Counted from the first letter of the stretch, positions 6,570-15,132 are shown. The stretch is 21,828 nt of DNA from DTU018 sp003444615 (GCA_049656905.1 JBASMO010000030.1:1-21828); one strand, 5' to 3'. Notes: generated by a model from the sequence alone, not told the origin. Numbers and translations are program-made.

Positions 6570-6596
6570 AAAATGGGACCATGTGGGCATCGTCCC
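6570..6596 (-). terminator. Probable terminator of gltX
   Basis: On the minus strand GGGAC and GTCCC (outer 5 bp), with an inner ATG/CAT after one mismatch and a CCCA loop, are followed by ATTTTAAGGTTTTATT. It lies between the gltX stop and the cysE promoter, where a terminator is expected. The interrupted stem makes this moderate. Confidence 0.5.
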
Positions 6597-6648
6597 CTAC
6601 GTATTCAGCTCCCCAAACAAGGGAAGGAACCAAAAAGAGCAGTCTTGT

Positions 6649-8097
6649 TTAGTCATCCAACCTCTCTATGGCTTTTTGCAGGCGCCGGGAGGTTTCCTTT
6701 TTCCCCCATACGGCCATAATCATATTCAGATCCGGGCCATGCACCTGTCCGGTTAGAGCACAGCGTGCTGGCATAAACACATCTTTGGCCTTCAGTTTTA
6801 ATTCCTTGACCACCGCCTTGAGACACTGGCGATAGGCTTCAGGATTCTCTTCGTCAGGCAGTTTATGGTCAAGGGTCTGCAATACCTCTTTTACTCCCGG
6901 CTGACGTAGAACTTGTTGGGCTTCTTCTTCTATAGATGGCTCAGCAAAAAAGAGGGGCAATAAATGTTCTATGTCCTTTAAGCATACCATGCGCTCCCGG
7001 ACTGCTTCCATCAGCCAGCTCCTCTGCTCTGACGACAATCCGGCTACCTGTTCAGAATAAGTGGTTGCGCCAATGAAAGGCTGCAATCTTTTATCCAGCT
7101 CTTGGGGATCCAGTTTTTTCAGGTATTGCTGGTTCATCCAATTAAGCTTTTCTAAATCAAATACTGCCGGACTACGAGAAACCCTTTCCAGGGTAAAACT
7201 ACCCACTATCTGCTGTTTTTCCAGTATTTCTTCTTCTCCTTCCGGAGACCAGCCTAGCAGAGCTAAAAAGTTAAATAAAGCTTCCGGCAAATAACCTAGC
7301 TCTCTATACTCCATCAGGGAGGTGGATCCGTGGCGCTTGCTCATCTTTTGCCGGTCTTCTCCCAGAATAAGAGATATATGGGCAAATTCGGGACGCTTAA
7401 ACCGCAAAGCTTCATAAATCATGAGCTGGCGGGGCGTATTGGCCAGGTGCTCTTCAGCTCTTATGACATGGGTGATGCCCATTAAAGCATCATCTATTAC
7501 TACCGCGAAATTATAGGTAGGGATACCGTCGGATTTCATTATTATAAAGTCACCGATATTATCACTGTCGAAAGTGACCTGCCCCCGTACTAAATCATGT
7601 ACTACATAAACTTGATTTTCCGGCACCTTGAAACGAAGAGCAGGTTTGCGGCCCTGGTCCAGATGGGCTTGTCTTTCTTCTTCCGTAAGGGAACGGCACT
7701 TTCCCGAGTAACGGGGCATTTCTCCCTGGGCCATTAAAGCGGCTCGCTCCTCTTGTAATTCTTCTTCTGTACAAAAGCAGGGATAAGCCCAGTCCTTGTC
7801 CAGCAAATCCTGAGCATATTCCTGATATATTGATAATCTTTCCGTTTGACGATAAGGAGAGTGGGGCCCGCCTTTGTCAACACCTTCATCCCAATTCAGC
7901 CCCAACCAGCGCAGAGAAGTTATGATTTCCTCCTCATATTCGGGCTTGGAACGTTCCAAATCGGTGTCCTCTACGCGCAAGACCAGTTGGCCTTTCTGGT
8001 TAACGGCAAAAAGATAATTAAATAATGCGGAACGCGCCCCGCCAATATGGAGGGGACCGGTAGGGCTGGGGGCAAATCTCACTCGTACTTTGTTCAT
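6649..8097 (-). CDS. gltX: Glutamyl-tRNA synthetase
   Basis: This class I synthetase charges tRNA-Glu and, in many Firmicutes lacking GlnRS, also mischarges tRNA-Gln for amidation. The 482-residue length is typical. The start MNKVRVRFAPSPTGPLHIGG holds the HIGH motif (HIGG, 17-20) and KMSKR lies at 251-255 in GEDRQKMSKRHG. A zinc-binding pattern is visible as C107-F-C109, Y130 and C134. The ATG at 8095-8097 has GGAGG 5 bases upstream. It follows ispF by 77 bases. That gap contains two tandem GGTCTATA units and an ATTAGGGT/ACCCTAAT inverted repeat but no clear promoter, so co-transcription with yacL-ispD-ispF is likely. Confidence 0.97.
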   Translation of the reverse strand: MNKVRVRFAPSPTGPLHIGGARSALFNYLFAVNQKGQLVLRVEDTDLERSKPEYEEEIITSLRWLGLNWDEGVDKGGPHSPYRQTERLSIYQEYAQDLLDKDWAYPCFCTEEELQEERAALMAQGEMPRYSGKCRSLTEEERQAHLDQGRKPALRFKVPENQVYVVHDLVRGQVTFDSDNIGDFIIMKSDGIPTYNFAVVIDDALMGITHVIRAEEHLANTPRQLMIYEALRFKRPEFAHISLILGEDRQKMSKRHGSTSLMEYRELGYLPEALFNFLALLGWSPEGEEEILEKQQIVGSFTLERVSRSPAVFDLEKLNWMNQQYLKKLDPQELDKRLQPFIGATTYSEQVAGLSSEQRSWLMEAVRERMVCLKDIEHLLPLFFAEPSIEEEAQQVLRQPGVKEVLQTLDHKLPDEENPEAYRQCLKAVVKELKLKAKDVFMPARCALTGQVHGPDLNMIMAVWGKKETSRRLQKAIERLDD

Positions 8098-8174
8098 GGT
8101 TACCTCCTGTTTTGAGAAGTTGGATATTAGGGTCTATATGGGGTCTATAGTAAAAAGGAAAATACCCTAATCTG

Positions 8175-8663
8175 TTAGTCAGCGTTCTCCTCTATTAATA
8201 CGATGGCTTGGGCAGAGATACCTTCCTGACGGCCTTCAAAGCCCAGTTTCTCAGTAGTAGTTGCTTTCACACTCACCTGTTCAGTGGATATTCCCAGGGC
8301 GGCGGCAATATTGGAACGCATTGATGGTATGTAAGGAGCTAAGCGAGGAGCCTGGGCAACTATAACCGAGTCAATGTTTATGACCTTATAACCAGCCTGT
8401 TTCAGAAGAGCACTTATGGAGGCCAGTAAATCGAGGCTATTGGCATCTTTGAACCGTTCATCATTATCAGGGAAATGTTGTCCCAGATCACCTAGAGCAG
8501 CAGCCCCCAAGAGAGCATCGCCCACCGCATGGGATAAAACATCGGCATCTGAATGCCCTAACAAGCCGGTGGGGTGAGGTATTATGACCCCTCCCAAAAC
8601 AAGCTTCCGGCCTGACTGGAGGCGGTGAACATCATATCCTATACCGATGCGCATATTCCTCAT
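8175..8663 (-). CDS. ispF: 2-C-methyl-D-erythritol 2,4-cyclodiphosphate synthase
   Basis: IspF cyclises the CDP-methylerythritol phosphate intermediate in the non-mevalonate isoprenoid pathway. The 162-residue protein carries the metal ligands D11 and H13 (GYDVHRL) and H45 (DADVLSHAVGDALLGA), the GHSDADV loop, and the C-terminal KATTTEKLGFEGRQEGI. Its ATG at 8661-8663 overlaps the ispD stop as ATGA, so translation is coupled. A second ATG at 8652-8654 would give the MRIG start common in the family and is an alternative. With ispD just upstream it supplies two consecutive-class steps of one pathway. Confidence 0.97.
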   Translation of the reverse strand: MRNMRIGIGYDVHRLQSGRKLVLGGVIIPHPTGLLGHSDADVLSHAVGDALLGAAALGDLGQHFPDNDERFKDANSLDLLASISALLKQAGYKVINIDSVIVAQAPRLAPYIPSMRSNIAAALGISTEQVSVKATTTEKLGFEGRQEGISAQAIVLIEENAD

Positions 8664-9370
8664 TCCCCTTTACTGTGCTGACGAGCTTTCAGAAGACCTT
8701 CGGCAATGATTATATCCTCAGGTGTGGTTATTTTCAAATTATCGTTTTGACCAGTTACCACCTTGACCCGGCCTATGTATTTTTCGAAGAGGGAAGCATC
8801 GTCAGTGGCCCGGTAATTTTCAGAGCTGGCTTCCTGATAGGCTTTTTTCAGTTCATGAAACCGAAATATCTGCGGAGTCTGGACAGCTATAACACTGGTG
8901 CGGTCCAGGGTATGACTGACAAAGCGGTCCCGGTCTATCATCTTTATAGTATCCCGGACTAATACCCCGGGAATAGCTGCTCCCCACTGCCGGGCCTCCT
9001 TATACAATGAGTCCAGCAGTTGCAGCGACAAAAGCGGCCGTGCACCATCATGCACAGCCACATAAGCAGTTTTATCGTCCAGGTGAGTTAAGCCAGCCCA
9101 CACCGAATCCTGCCGCTCTGAACCTCCGGCTACTACTCGGGATACCTTGCCATATCCGTACTTTTTAACTATTTCCTGCTGGCAGAACTGGACTTCCGTG
9201 GACTTAGCCACAATGATGACTTCATCTACGGCATCATACTGTTCAAATATATCCAGGGAATAGGTCAAGACAGGCCGGCCGCCTAAAAGCAGGTACTGTT
9301 TATTGATTGGACTCCCCATGCGGCTGCCGGTTCCAGCAGCCGCGACAACAACCCGAAGGTTGTCATCCAT
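8660..9370 (-). CDS. ispD: 2-C-methyl-D-erythritol 4-phosphate cytidylyltransferase
   Basis: IspD joins methylerythritol phosphate to CTP, giving CDP-methylerythritol in the non-mevalonate isoprenoid pathway. The 236-residue nucleotidyltransferase has the N-terminal AAAGTGSRMG (10-19) with K24 in NKQYLLLGGRPVL. It also has GGSERQDSVWAGL (82-94), VHDGARP (106-112) and a late ATDDASLFE. Many homologues have PKQ where this one has NKQ; the lysine is kept. The ATG at 9368-9370 overlaps the end of the upstream yacL-like gene by 8 bases, and the stop overlaps ispF by 4. Confidence 0.97.
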   Translation of the reverse strand: MDDNLRVVVAAAGTGSRMGSPINKQYLLLGGRPVLTYSLDIFEQYDAVDEVIIVAKSTEVQFCQQEIVKKYGYGKVSRVVAGGSERQDSVWAGLTHLDDKTAYVAVHDGARPLLSLQLLDSLYKEARQWGAAIPGVLVRDTIKMIDRDRFVSHTLDRTSVIAVQTPQIFRFHELKKAYQEASSENYRATDDASLFEKYIGRVKVVTGQNDNLKITTPEDIIIAEGLLKARQHSKGE

Positions 9371-10481
9371 ACATATTCACCTCTGATACGTCATGCAAGC
9401 TGTGCTCATTATTATAGTGGGCTTCTTCCTTAACTTTGCGGGTGAAAATCATTCTGCCGGCAGCAGTTTGAAAAACACTGGTAACCATAACTTCCAGATC
9501 CCGTCCGATCTGATGCTGAGCATCTTCCACTACCACCATGGTCCCATCTTCTAAATAACCAACACCTTGGCCGTTTTCCTTGCCTTCTTTAATCACCGTA
9601 ACATGCATGGTCTCACCAGGGTAAACAATCATTTTTACAGCATTGGTCAACTCATTGATGTTTAATACGGTTATGCCCTGTAGTTCCGCAACTTTGTTAA
9701 GGTTATAGTCGTTGGTAATAATACTGGCCTGTAACTGCTTGCAAAGACGAATTAGTTTAGCATCCACTTCCCGTTCCTCAAGAATGGCTGGATCAGTCAC
9801 ATCCATTATATCAATTTTTATACTGGAGTGTTTTTGCATTTTGGACAGCAGTTCCAAGCCCCGCCTTCCCTTGTTCCGGCGAATATTATCAGATGAATCA
9901 GCTATATGCTGCAGTTCTTCAATGACAAAGGTGGGCACAATCAGACAGCCTTCTAAAAAGTTGCTCAAACACACATCATAGATACGGCCATCGATAATGG
10001 CACTGGTATCAACAACTTTGGGAGCCAATCGCTTGATAGGTGCTTTGACATCCAATCTTTTGCTAACCCCGGGCATAAGACGCAGGAACTCTACTCCTCG
10101 CCGACTGCCCACTTTTAGTCCCATATAAACACTGAAGCCATAAAACAACAGGGTTAAATATACCCCAATCCCCCTAATCATAGATAATGGATAACTGCTC
10201 AATACCCCGGTGAGAATACCTAATAGCAAGCCTGAAATACTGCCGATTAGCACCTCCATGGAAATGGAGTCCACATAGTTATTAAATCGGTCTAGACCCC
10301 TTTTAATTAATTTGTTTATCCATTCCATAACTGCATAAGATATTACTAGAGAGGACAGGGCAATCATGACCAATTGAGGTTTATGAGCGGAAAGAAATAA
10401 GTGGGAAACATAAGTTAGCCAAGCTGAGCAAATAATAGCTAGCACTATAATGGTTTTTGATATTTTCAGGTGGTCATACAA
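9363..10481 (-). CDS. yacL: Membrane-anchored PIN/TRAM domain protein, YacL family
   Basis: This protein combines four N-terminal transmembrane helices (about 8-28, 38-57, 78-98, 104-123) with a PIN nuclease-like domain (about 153-285) and a C-terminal TRAM domain (about 290-350). Acidic PIN residues are visible as D in VVDTSAIIDGRIYD, E in VIEELQHIAD, D in EREVDAKLI and D in ITNDYNL. The molecular function of the family is not well established; RNA cleavage or binding is inferred from the domains. I chose a TTG start at 10479-10481 because GGAGGTG (10488-10494) lies 6 bases upstream. The ATG at 10494-10496 overlaps that site and has none of its own. It is the first gene of the yacL-ispD-ispF-gltX group. 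Confidence 0.9.
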   Translation of the reverse strand: MYDHLKISKTIIVLAIICSAWLTYVSHLFLSAHKPQLVMIALSSLVISYAVMEWINKLIKRGLDRFNNYVDSISMEVLIGSISGLLLGILTGVLSSYPLSMIRGIGVYLTLLFYGFSVYMGLKVGSRRGVEFLRLMPGVSKRLDVKAPIKRLAPKVVDTSAIIDGRIYDVCLSNFLEGCLIVPTFVIEELQHIADSSDNIRRNKGRRGLELLSKMQKHSSIKIDIMDVTDPAILEEREVDAKLIRLCKQLQASIITNDYNLNKVAELQGITVLNINELTNAVKMIVYPGETMHVTVIKEGKENGQGVGYLEDGTMVVVEDAQHQIGRDLEVMVTSVFQTAAGRMIFTRKVKEEAHYNNEHSLHDVSEVNMYG

Positions 10482-10522
10482 TTTATACACCTCCATCTTT
10501 AGTTTTCTATTTGGAATGTATA

Positions 10523-10528
10523 ATTATA
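10523..10528 (-). promoter_or_regulatory. Possible -10 box of the yacL promoter
   Basis: A perfect TATAAT lies on the minus strand, in the right place for yacL. The hexamer 17 bases upstream (TTAGGA) is a poor -35 match, so this is tentative. Confidence 0.35.
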
Positions 10529-10590
10529 CTTGGTAAGCATAATTTTCCTAATATTGCTGGTTTGATCGTACTCTTATAACCCCGCGTTAA

Positions 10591-10620
10591 TTGACAGTAC
10601 CTTTCCAGCAGGGCTATAAT
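10591..10620 (+). promoter_or_regulatory. Sigma-A-type promoter of the small cysteine-containing gene
   Basis: TTGACA (10591-10596) and TATAAT (10615-10620) are both perfect and 18 bases apart. Transcription should start near 10627, giving a leader of about 30 bases before the ATG at 10659. Confidence 0.9.
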
Positions 10621-10658
10621 GAGTTAGATCACCAAATGAGGGGGGGCAAGTCTTCCAC

Positions 10659-11057
10659 ATGAAGGACTTGATTTGTGATGAATTTCAGAATGTTGTAGGT
10701 GATCTGCTGATTCGCCATCGCAGTATCCTAGATATTCTCTCCAAGCTATCTGAAGCTAGCAGCCGGGTAAATAGAGCTGTGGCTAAATCAGTTACGAATT
10801 GCGGATGCTTATCAATCCAAGCCGAAAAGGTGCAAATCCCAGAGCATGTGGAGTCATTTGATGAACTCCGTAAGTTTTTGGATAGTCATTTACGGGGAGA
10901 ACTCTGCCCCCACTGCGAGGAAATTATCTGCAGTGAGTTGGGTAAAATGTTGTTTTATTCAGCTGCACTGTGCAATACTTTGAACATTAGTTTATACGAC
11001 GTCTTTATTAAGGAATATAAAGAGGCTTCGACTCTAGGTATTTTTAATATGACTTGA
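10659..11057 (+). CDS. Conserved clostridial protein with cysteine motifs (resembles DUF1573 proteins)
   Basis: I do not know a function for this 132-residue soluble protein. The first half is helical and polar, with ASSRVNRAVAKSVTNCGC (33-50). The second half has SHLRGELCPHCEEIIC (76-91), then GKMLFYSAALCNTLNISLYD (95-114) and ends STLGIFNMT. Cysteines C48, C50, C83, C86 and C91 could bind a metal. The wording matches, from memory, a clostridial family often labelled DUF1573. The helix from GKMLFY onward recalls MazG-like folds; both are unverified. It has a consensus promoter and its own terminator, so it is an independent gene divergent from yacL. A GAGGGGG site lies about 13 bases before the ATG, longer than usual. 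Confidence 0.8.
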   Translation: MKDLICDEFQNVVGDLLIRHRSILDILSKLSEASSRVNRAVAKSVTNCGCLSIQAEKVQIPEHVESFDELRKFLDSHLRGELCPHCEEIICSELGKMLFYSAALCNTLNISLYDVFIKEYKEASTLGIFNMT

Positions 11058-11079
11058 TATTTCCCAACCGTTTCCATCA

Positions 11080-11120
11080 AAAACCTGGCTGTGGCGCATA
11101 TGCAGTCAGGTTTTTTGTTT
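11080..11120 (+). terminator. Rho-independent terminator
   Basis: A 12-bp stem, AAAACCTGGCTG (11080-11091) against CAGTCAGGTTTT (11103-11114) with one G-U pair and an 11-nt loop, runs into TTTTTTGTTT. It lies 22 bases past the stop of the small cysteine-containing gene and separates it from the ABC cassette. Confidence 0.9.
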
Positions 11121-11209
11121 ATATAATGGAAATATTGGCAAAGGAAACGAAAGGATTTTACCATTAAAACGTAATTAATGTGAATAGTCTTTAACCAGTC
11201 TTTATGTAT

Positions 11210-11301
11210 CTGCGAGGAGCGACAGCGACGAAGTAATTACTATGTCGATGCTAACCGCGGCTTTGCAGGAGCGTTAGCCGACAAGCAATGTTTTCATTCA
11301 T
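11210..11301 (+). repeat. Dispersed structured repeat, copy 2
   Basis: The stretch 11240-11301 matches 2716-2777 at 55 of 62 bases by my count. Here the pairing arms are GCTAAC and GTTAGC, one base pair longer than in copy 1, around CGCGGCTTTGCAGGAGC. The flanking TGCGAGGAGCGACAGCGACG (11211-11230) resembles a widespread bacterial dispersed element I recall as TGCGAGGAGCGAAGCGACG; that is from memory. The copy lies immediately upstream of the ABC cassette, and its last bases would encode the N-terminus if the ATG at 11288 were used, which argues against that start. Confidence 0.8.
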
Positions 11302-11341
11302 CGTGGCCGGCATGACTGGCAATTTGAGGAAGTGCGCTTTT

Positions 11342-12031
11342 ATGGATTATGCGGTACAAATTAGCAACTTGCGCAAAGTATATCGAGTTGGCGATGAAAA
11401 GGTAATCGCTTTAGACAGCATCTCTTTGGCTATTAAGCCTCGCGAAATCTGCTGCATACTGGGAACCTCTGGTTCAGGAAAGTCTACTTTGCTCAATCTT
11501 CTGGCAGGGTTGGAAAAGCCTACCCGGGGGGAAGTTTTTTTAATGGGCAAACCCATTCACAAAATGGATGAAAGGCAGCTGGCTCATTTTCGCCAGCACT
11601 ATTTAGGTTTTGTTTTTCAATCCTATCACCTTCTGCCTGCTTTAACTGCCCTGGAAAATGTAAGCCTGCCCCTGGCTTTTCAAGGAGTGGATCGCCGCAC
11701 CCGGCAAAAGCAGGCCGCGCAAATGTTATCAGCAGTGGGGCTGAGCACACATCTGCGACACCGTCCTACTCAGATGAGCGGTGGACAGCAGCAGCGGGTG
11801 GGAATTGCCCGGGCCTTTGTGGGAAAACCGCCACTGATATTTGCTGATGAGCCCACTGGCAACTTGGATTCCAATACTACCCGTGAAGTAATGAATCTGA
11901 TGGTTGAACTGGCCGCTTTGCATCAGCAAACTATGTTGATCGTTACCCATGATCAGGATGTAGCTTCCTACGCTAATAAAATTGTTCACATCCGGGATGG
12001 CTGTATCGAAAGTATCGAAAATAATTCATAG
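11342..12031 (+). CDS. ABC transporter ATP-binding protein, LolD/MacB-like
   Basis: This 229-residue cytoplasmic ATPase powers the permease encoded two genes downstream. Walker A is GTSGSGKST (41-49), the Q-loop glutamine is in FVFQSYHLLP (Q93), the signature is MSGGQQQRVGIARAF (145-159), Walker B is PLIFADEPTGNLD (164-176) and the switch histidine is in IVTHD (H203). The FQSYHLLP and DEPTGNLD wording places it in the LolD/FtsE/MacB group that drives FtsX-type permeases. I chose the ATG at 11342-11344, which has GAGGAAG upstream. An in-frame ATG at 11288 lies in repeat sequence and would add 18 unconserved residues. The next gene starts 11 bases after the stop. Confidence 0.95.
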   Translation: MDYAVQISNLRKVYRVGDEKVIALDSISLAIKPREICCILGTSGSGKSTLLNLLAGLEKPTRGEVFLMGKPIHKMDERQLAHFRQHYLGFVFQSYHLLPALTALENVSLPLAFQGVDRRTRQKQAAQMLSAVGLSTHLRHRPTQMSGGQQQRVGIARAFVGKPPLIFADEPTGNLDSNTTREVMNLMVELAALHQQTMLIVTHDQDVASYANKIVHIRDGCIESIENNS

Positions 12032-12042
12032 GGAGTGGAGAA

Positions 12043-13740
12043 ATGAGAAAAAGGGTTTTCTGGGTATTTATCTGGTTTTTTTTAATCTGCTGGTGGATTC
12101 CGGTTCCACTGTCCGCAGCAGATGGGCCTTCCGATGACTTGCCCATTGATGTTTTTATCCCTGAATACACTGAACCAGAACCAGTAATAGTAATCGCTGC
12201 AGATAGATGGATGCCTGAATTTGAAGCCGGTAGCGATAGCGTACTAAATATACCCATAAAAAATGCGGGCGGACGAGCCTACAATACGCGCATATCACTA
12301 AATGTCAGTGATCCCAAGACCATTCCCTTCCAAGTAGATAAAATGTCTTTTAACCGGTACATTTCGAGTTTTACCGGGGATACTGTCTATAGTATTCCTA
12401 TCAGTATTCCCGCTAACACTGAGCCGGGGATTTATCCTTTATCAATAAATGTCACTTATCAAAGCGCCTCCGGAGGGGGTGGCAGTGAATCCGCCACCGT
12501 ATACATAAAGATCACCAGCAATGTGCGCCAGCCTCAGCTCAAACTGCTGGGCATACAAACCGAAGGGGATGAATTAAAGGCTGGTTCCAGTCAGGTAGTC
12601 AAACTAAACCTGAAAAATGATAGTGATATCCCCATCAACTCCATTAACTTACGCTTGAGCGGCTTTGCAACTGATGGCATTAACCTGGACAACTGGCCTG
12701 ATAGTCAGTTTGTTACCGCTATGGAAGCAGGGGAACTGCACCCGGTGGAGTTTAGACTGCAGGCAGGCTCGAAAATGGCCAGCGGTACCTATCCCCTGGA
12801 TCTGGCTATCGAATTTAAGGATCAACACCACCACAAGTATACTCAAGAGCAGAAGGTTTATCTGCCAGTAGCAGGAAAAGGTGAGTCGGATGATTTAATT
12901 CCCCGTATTCTGCTGGAGGATTATTATCTGGGAGGAGACTATGTTCAGGCAGGCCAGACCTTCCCTTTGACTTTAGTGTTTAGCAATACCAGTGAAAATG
13001 TAACTGTGGCCAATATCAAAGTGAGCCTGGCTTCCGAAGGGGATGTTTTTGCTCCGGTAGGCAGCTCCAGTTCCTTTTATTTTCCAAAAATTGCCCCCGA
13101 AGAAACCGCTGAGCATACCATATGGCTTCATGTGCAGCCCAATGCGGAACATAAAGTATATACCTTGCTGGCCAACCTGAATTACCAGGATGAGGACGGC
13201 AATAAATTAGAAGAGCAGGAAGCTATAAGCTTGCCGGTAACCAAGGAAATCAAACTGGTAACCTCGGAGGTGATTACCCCTACCGAAGTATACCCGGGCA
13301 GCCCCACTAACATTACTCTAGATTTATACAATACGGGACGAAGTACTATTCGCAACCTTATGATTAATACGGAAGGTGATTTCGAGGTTCAAAATGGTTC
13401 TCTGTTTATCGGAACTCTGGAAGCAGGTCAGGACGACTATTATGACGCTACCTTGGTGGTGCCGCAGGAAGGGGAATACCAGGGTAAGGTAATCCTGTCT
13501 TATGAAGACGAAATGGGTAATACCTATCAACTGGAAAAACCTTTTACCTTGAACGTCATGCTCCCTCCAGAACCACCATCCTTCGGACCGGAGATGCCCA
13601 TGGAGGAAGTTGGCCAGAGTCCGGTCAAGAAGTGGATGATTGCCATAGGTACCTTGGTGGTGCTAGCCGCGGTGGTCACTATTATACTTCTGCGCCGACG
13701 GCACCGTCGCCGTATGAAAGAAGTTGAATTGGATGAATAA
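12043..13740 (+). CDS. Membrane-anchored extracellular protein with four Ig-like (CARDB/NEW3-type) modules
   Basis: This 565-residue protein has an N-terminal signal peptide (KR, then a hydrophobic core, then PLSAADG near residue 26) and a C-terminal transmembrane helix (530-550) followed by a basic tail RRRHRRR. So nearly all of it lies outside the cell. The exterior reads as four modules of about 105-115 residues: 48-158, 164-277, 287-400 and 402-506. Each has a pattern like LNIPIKNAGGRAYNTRISL or LTLVFSNTSENVTVANIKVS, typical of COG1361/CARDB/NEW3 beta-sandwiches. The ATG has GGGAG 7 bases upstream. Lying between the ATPase and the permease, it is likely an extracytoplasmic partner of the transporter. 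The substrate is unknown. Confidence 0.85.
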   Translation: MRKRVFWVFIWFFLICWWIPVPLSAADGPSDDLPIDVFIPEYTEPEPVIVIAADRWMPEFEAGSDSVLNIPIKNAGGRAYNTRISLNVSDPKTIPFQVDKMSFNRYISSFTGDTVYSIPISIPANTEPGIYPLSINVTYQSASGGGGSESATVYIKITSNVRQPQLKLLGIQTEGDELKAGSSQVVKLNLKNDSDIPINSINLRLSGFATDGINLDNWPDSQFVTAMEAGELHPVEFRLQAGSKMASGTYPLDLAIEFKDQHHHKYTQEQKVYLPVAGKGESDDLIPRILLEDYYLGGDYVQAGQTFPLTLVFSNTSENVTVANIKVSLASEGDVFAPVGSSSSFYFPKIAPEETAEHTIWLHVQPNAEHKVYTLLANLNYQDEDGNKLEEQEAISLPVTKEIKLVTSEVITPTEVYPGSPTNITLDLYNTGRSTIRNLMINTEGDFEVQNGSLFIGTLEAGQDDYYDATLVVPQEGEYQGKVILSYEDEMGNTYQLEKPFTLNVMLPPEPPSFGPEMPMEEVGQSPVKKWMIAIGTLVVLAAVVTIILLRRRHRRRMKEVELDE

Positions 13741-15097
13741 AAGCGACCTTTTACATATGAGTCTGGTCAATATGCTGCGACGCAAAGCCCGTACCTTTCT
13801 TACGGTTACTGGAGTAGTCATAGGCACCAGTTCCATAGTAATAATGATGTCGCTGGGACTGGCTATGGATAAAACCTATCGCGATCAGTTGAGCCAGATG
13901 GGCAGCCTTAACATAATTGAGGTATATCCTTTTGCCCCTTATATTGAAGGAAGCACGTACTACAGAAGTGATGAGGTACGTTTGGATGATCAAACTATAC
14001 AGCAATTTGAAGCTATTCCCGGAGTAGACGGGGTAATGCCCCAAAAAAGCACTTATATGAGAGTAGTGGCGGGCCGGATGGTAGCCGATATGTCCATAGT
14101 GGGTACCAAGCCGGAACTACTGGAAACTTTCGACTATGAAGTAGAAAGCGGCCGTCTGCTACAGACCGGGGATAAAGACGCTCTGATTTTCGGTAAACAT
14201 GTAGCTGACTTTTTTTATAATCCCCGCCTGCCCAATCAACAATGGGGGTTCGATCCTTCCAGTCCGCCTAAGGTAGACTTGCTTAGCAATAACTTGCTGC
14301 TTACCTCCGATTGGGGATATGGAGAACGCCGGCGAGCATCGGGAAGGGACCCGGAAAACAAGCCCCCTCCGCCTCATGAAGTCAAGGGAGTAGGCATACT
14401 CAAGGAAAGCGGTGATGAAAGAGATTATCAGGCTTACATGAGTCTAGAAGCCTTGGAAAAAATCCAAAAGGAAGATGAACGCTTTCAGCGCTCCCAGTCC
14501 TCGGACCGCTCCCTGGGCCGCAATGGTTCTCAAGAATTCGGTTATGAACAGGTGAAAGTAAAGGTGGGTAACCTGGATCTAGTAGAGAGTGTTCAAGAAC
14601 AAATTAAGAATATGGGCTTTCAATCCTACAGTTTACTGGATATGCTAAACACCATGAAAAAAACTTCCCGCACCCTGCAAGCCATTCTAGGAGGCATAGG
14701 TGCGGTCAGCCTCTTAGTAGCAGCTATTGGCATAACCAACACTATGGTGATGAGCATTTATGAACGAACCCGGGAAATCGGGGTCATGAAAGTTTTGGGG
14801 GCTGATCTCAAAGATATCGGCACCATGTTTTTATTGGAGGCCGGCTTAATAGGCCTGGGGGGAGGAGCCTTGGGAGTAGCCTTTAGTTATTTGGTTTCCT
14901 TCCTGCTAAACCATTTGACAGCAGGGTTTATGGGAGGGATGATGGGGGGAGCTCCCGGACAGATATCTATCATAACTCCCATGCTGGCGTTAAGTGCTAT
15001 GCTGTTTGCAACTATGATTGGTCTAGCAGCTGGTTATTTACCTGCCCGGCGGGCCATGCACCTCAGTGCTCTAGATGCCATCAGGGCTGAAACCTAA
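13733..15097 (+). CDS. ABC transporter permease, MacB/FtsX family
   Basis: This 454-residue permease has the MacB layout. One transmembrane helix (about 20-42, TFLTVTGVVIGTSSIVIMM) is followed by a large extracytoplasmic domain (about 45-312) and three C-terminal helices (about 316-338, 364-392, 415-436). The segment YERTREIGVMKVLGA (343-357) is the coupling region of FtsX-type permeases, and the end LPARRAMHLSALDAIRAE is typical. I chose the ATG at 13733-13735, which overlaps the preceding stop by 8 bases; a TTG at 13724 is an alternative. In this family the complex usually does mechanical work or extrudes substrates from the outer face. The cargo is not evident here. Confidence 0.93.
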   Translation: MNKSDLLHMSLVNMLRRKARTFLTVTGVVIGTSSIVIMMSLGLAMDKTYRDQLSQMGSLNIIEVYPFAPYIEGSTYYRSDEVRLDDQTIQQFEAIPGVDGVMPQKSTYMRVVAGRMVADMSIVGTKPELLETFDYEVESGRLLQTGDKDALIFGKHVADFFYNPRLPNQQWGFDPSSPPKVDLLSNNLLLTSDWGYGERRRASGRDPENKPPPPHEVKGVGILKESGDERDYQAYMSLEALEKIQKEDERFQRSQSSDRSLGRNGSQEFGYEQVKVKVGNLDLVESVQEQIKNMGFQSYSLLDMLNTMKKTSRTLQAILGGIGAVSLLVAAIGITNTMVMSIYERTREIGVMKVLGADLKDIGTMFLLEAGLIGLGGGALGVAFSYLVSFLLNHLTAGFMGGMMGGAPGQISIITPMLALSAMLFATMIGLAAGYLPARRAMHLSALDAIRAET

Positions 15098-15132
15098 TCA
15101 TTTATGCAATTTAAACAGGTAGGCTGCTGACG

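Noticed and set aside
6345..6590. An 81-codon open frame upstream of cysE
   Set aside because: It overlaps the T-box leader and its promoter, and has no recognisable protein features.
8124..8171. A regulatory element before gltX from an ATTAGGGT/ACCCTAAT repeat
   Set aside because: The arms are only 8 bases with a 30-base loop and no T-run; chance is a sufficient explanation.
11288..11341. An earlier in-frame ATG for the ABC ATPase
   Set aside because: The first codons come from the dispersed repeat, the added residues are not ATPase-like, and a better ribosome binding site precedes the ATG at 11342.
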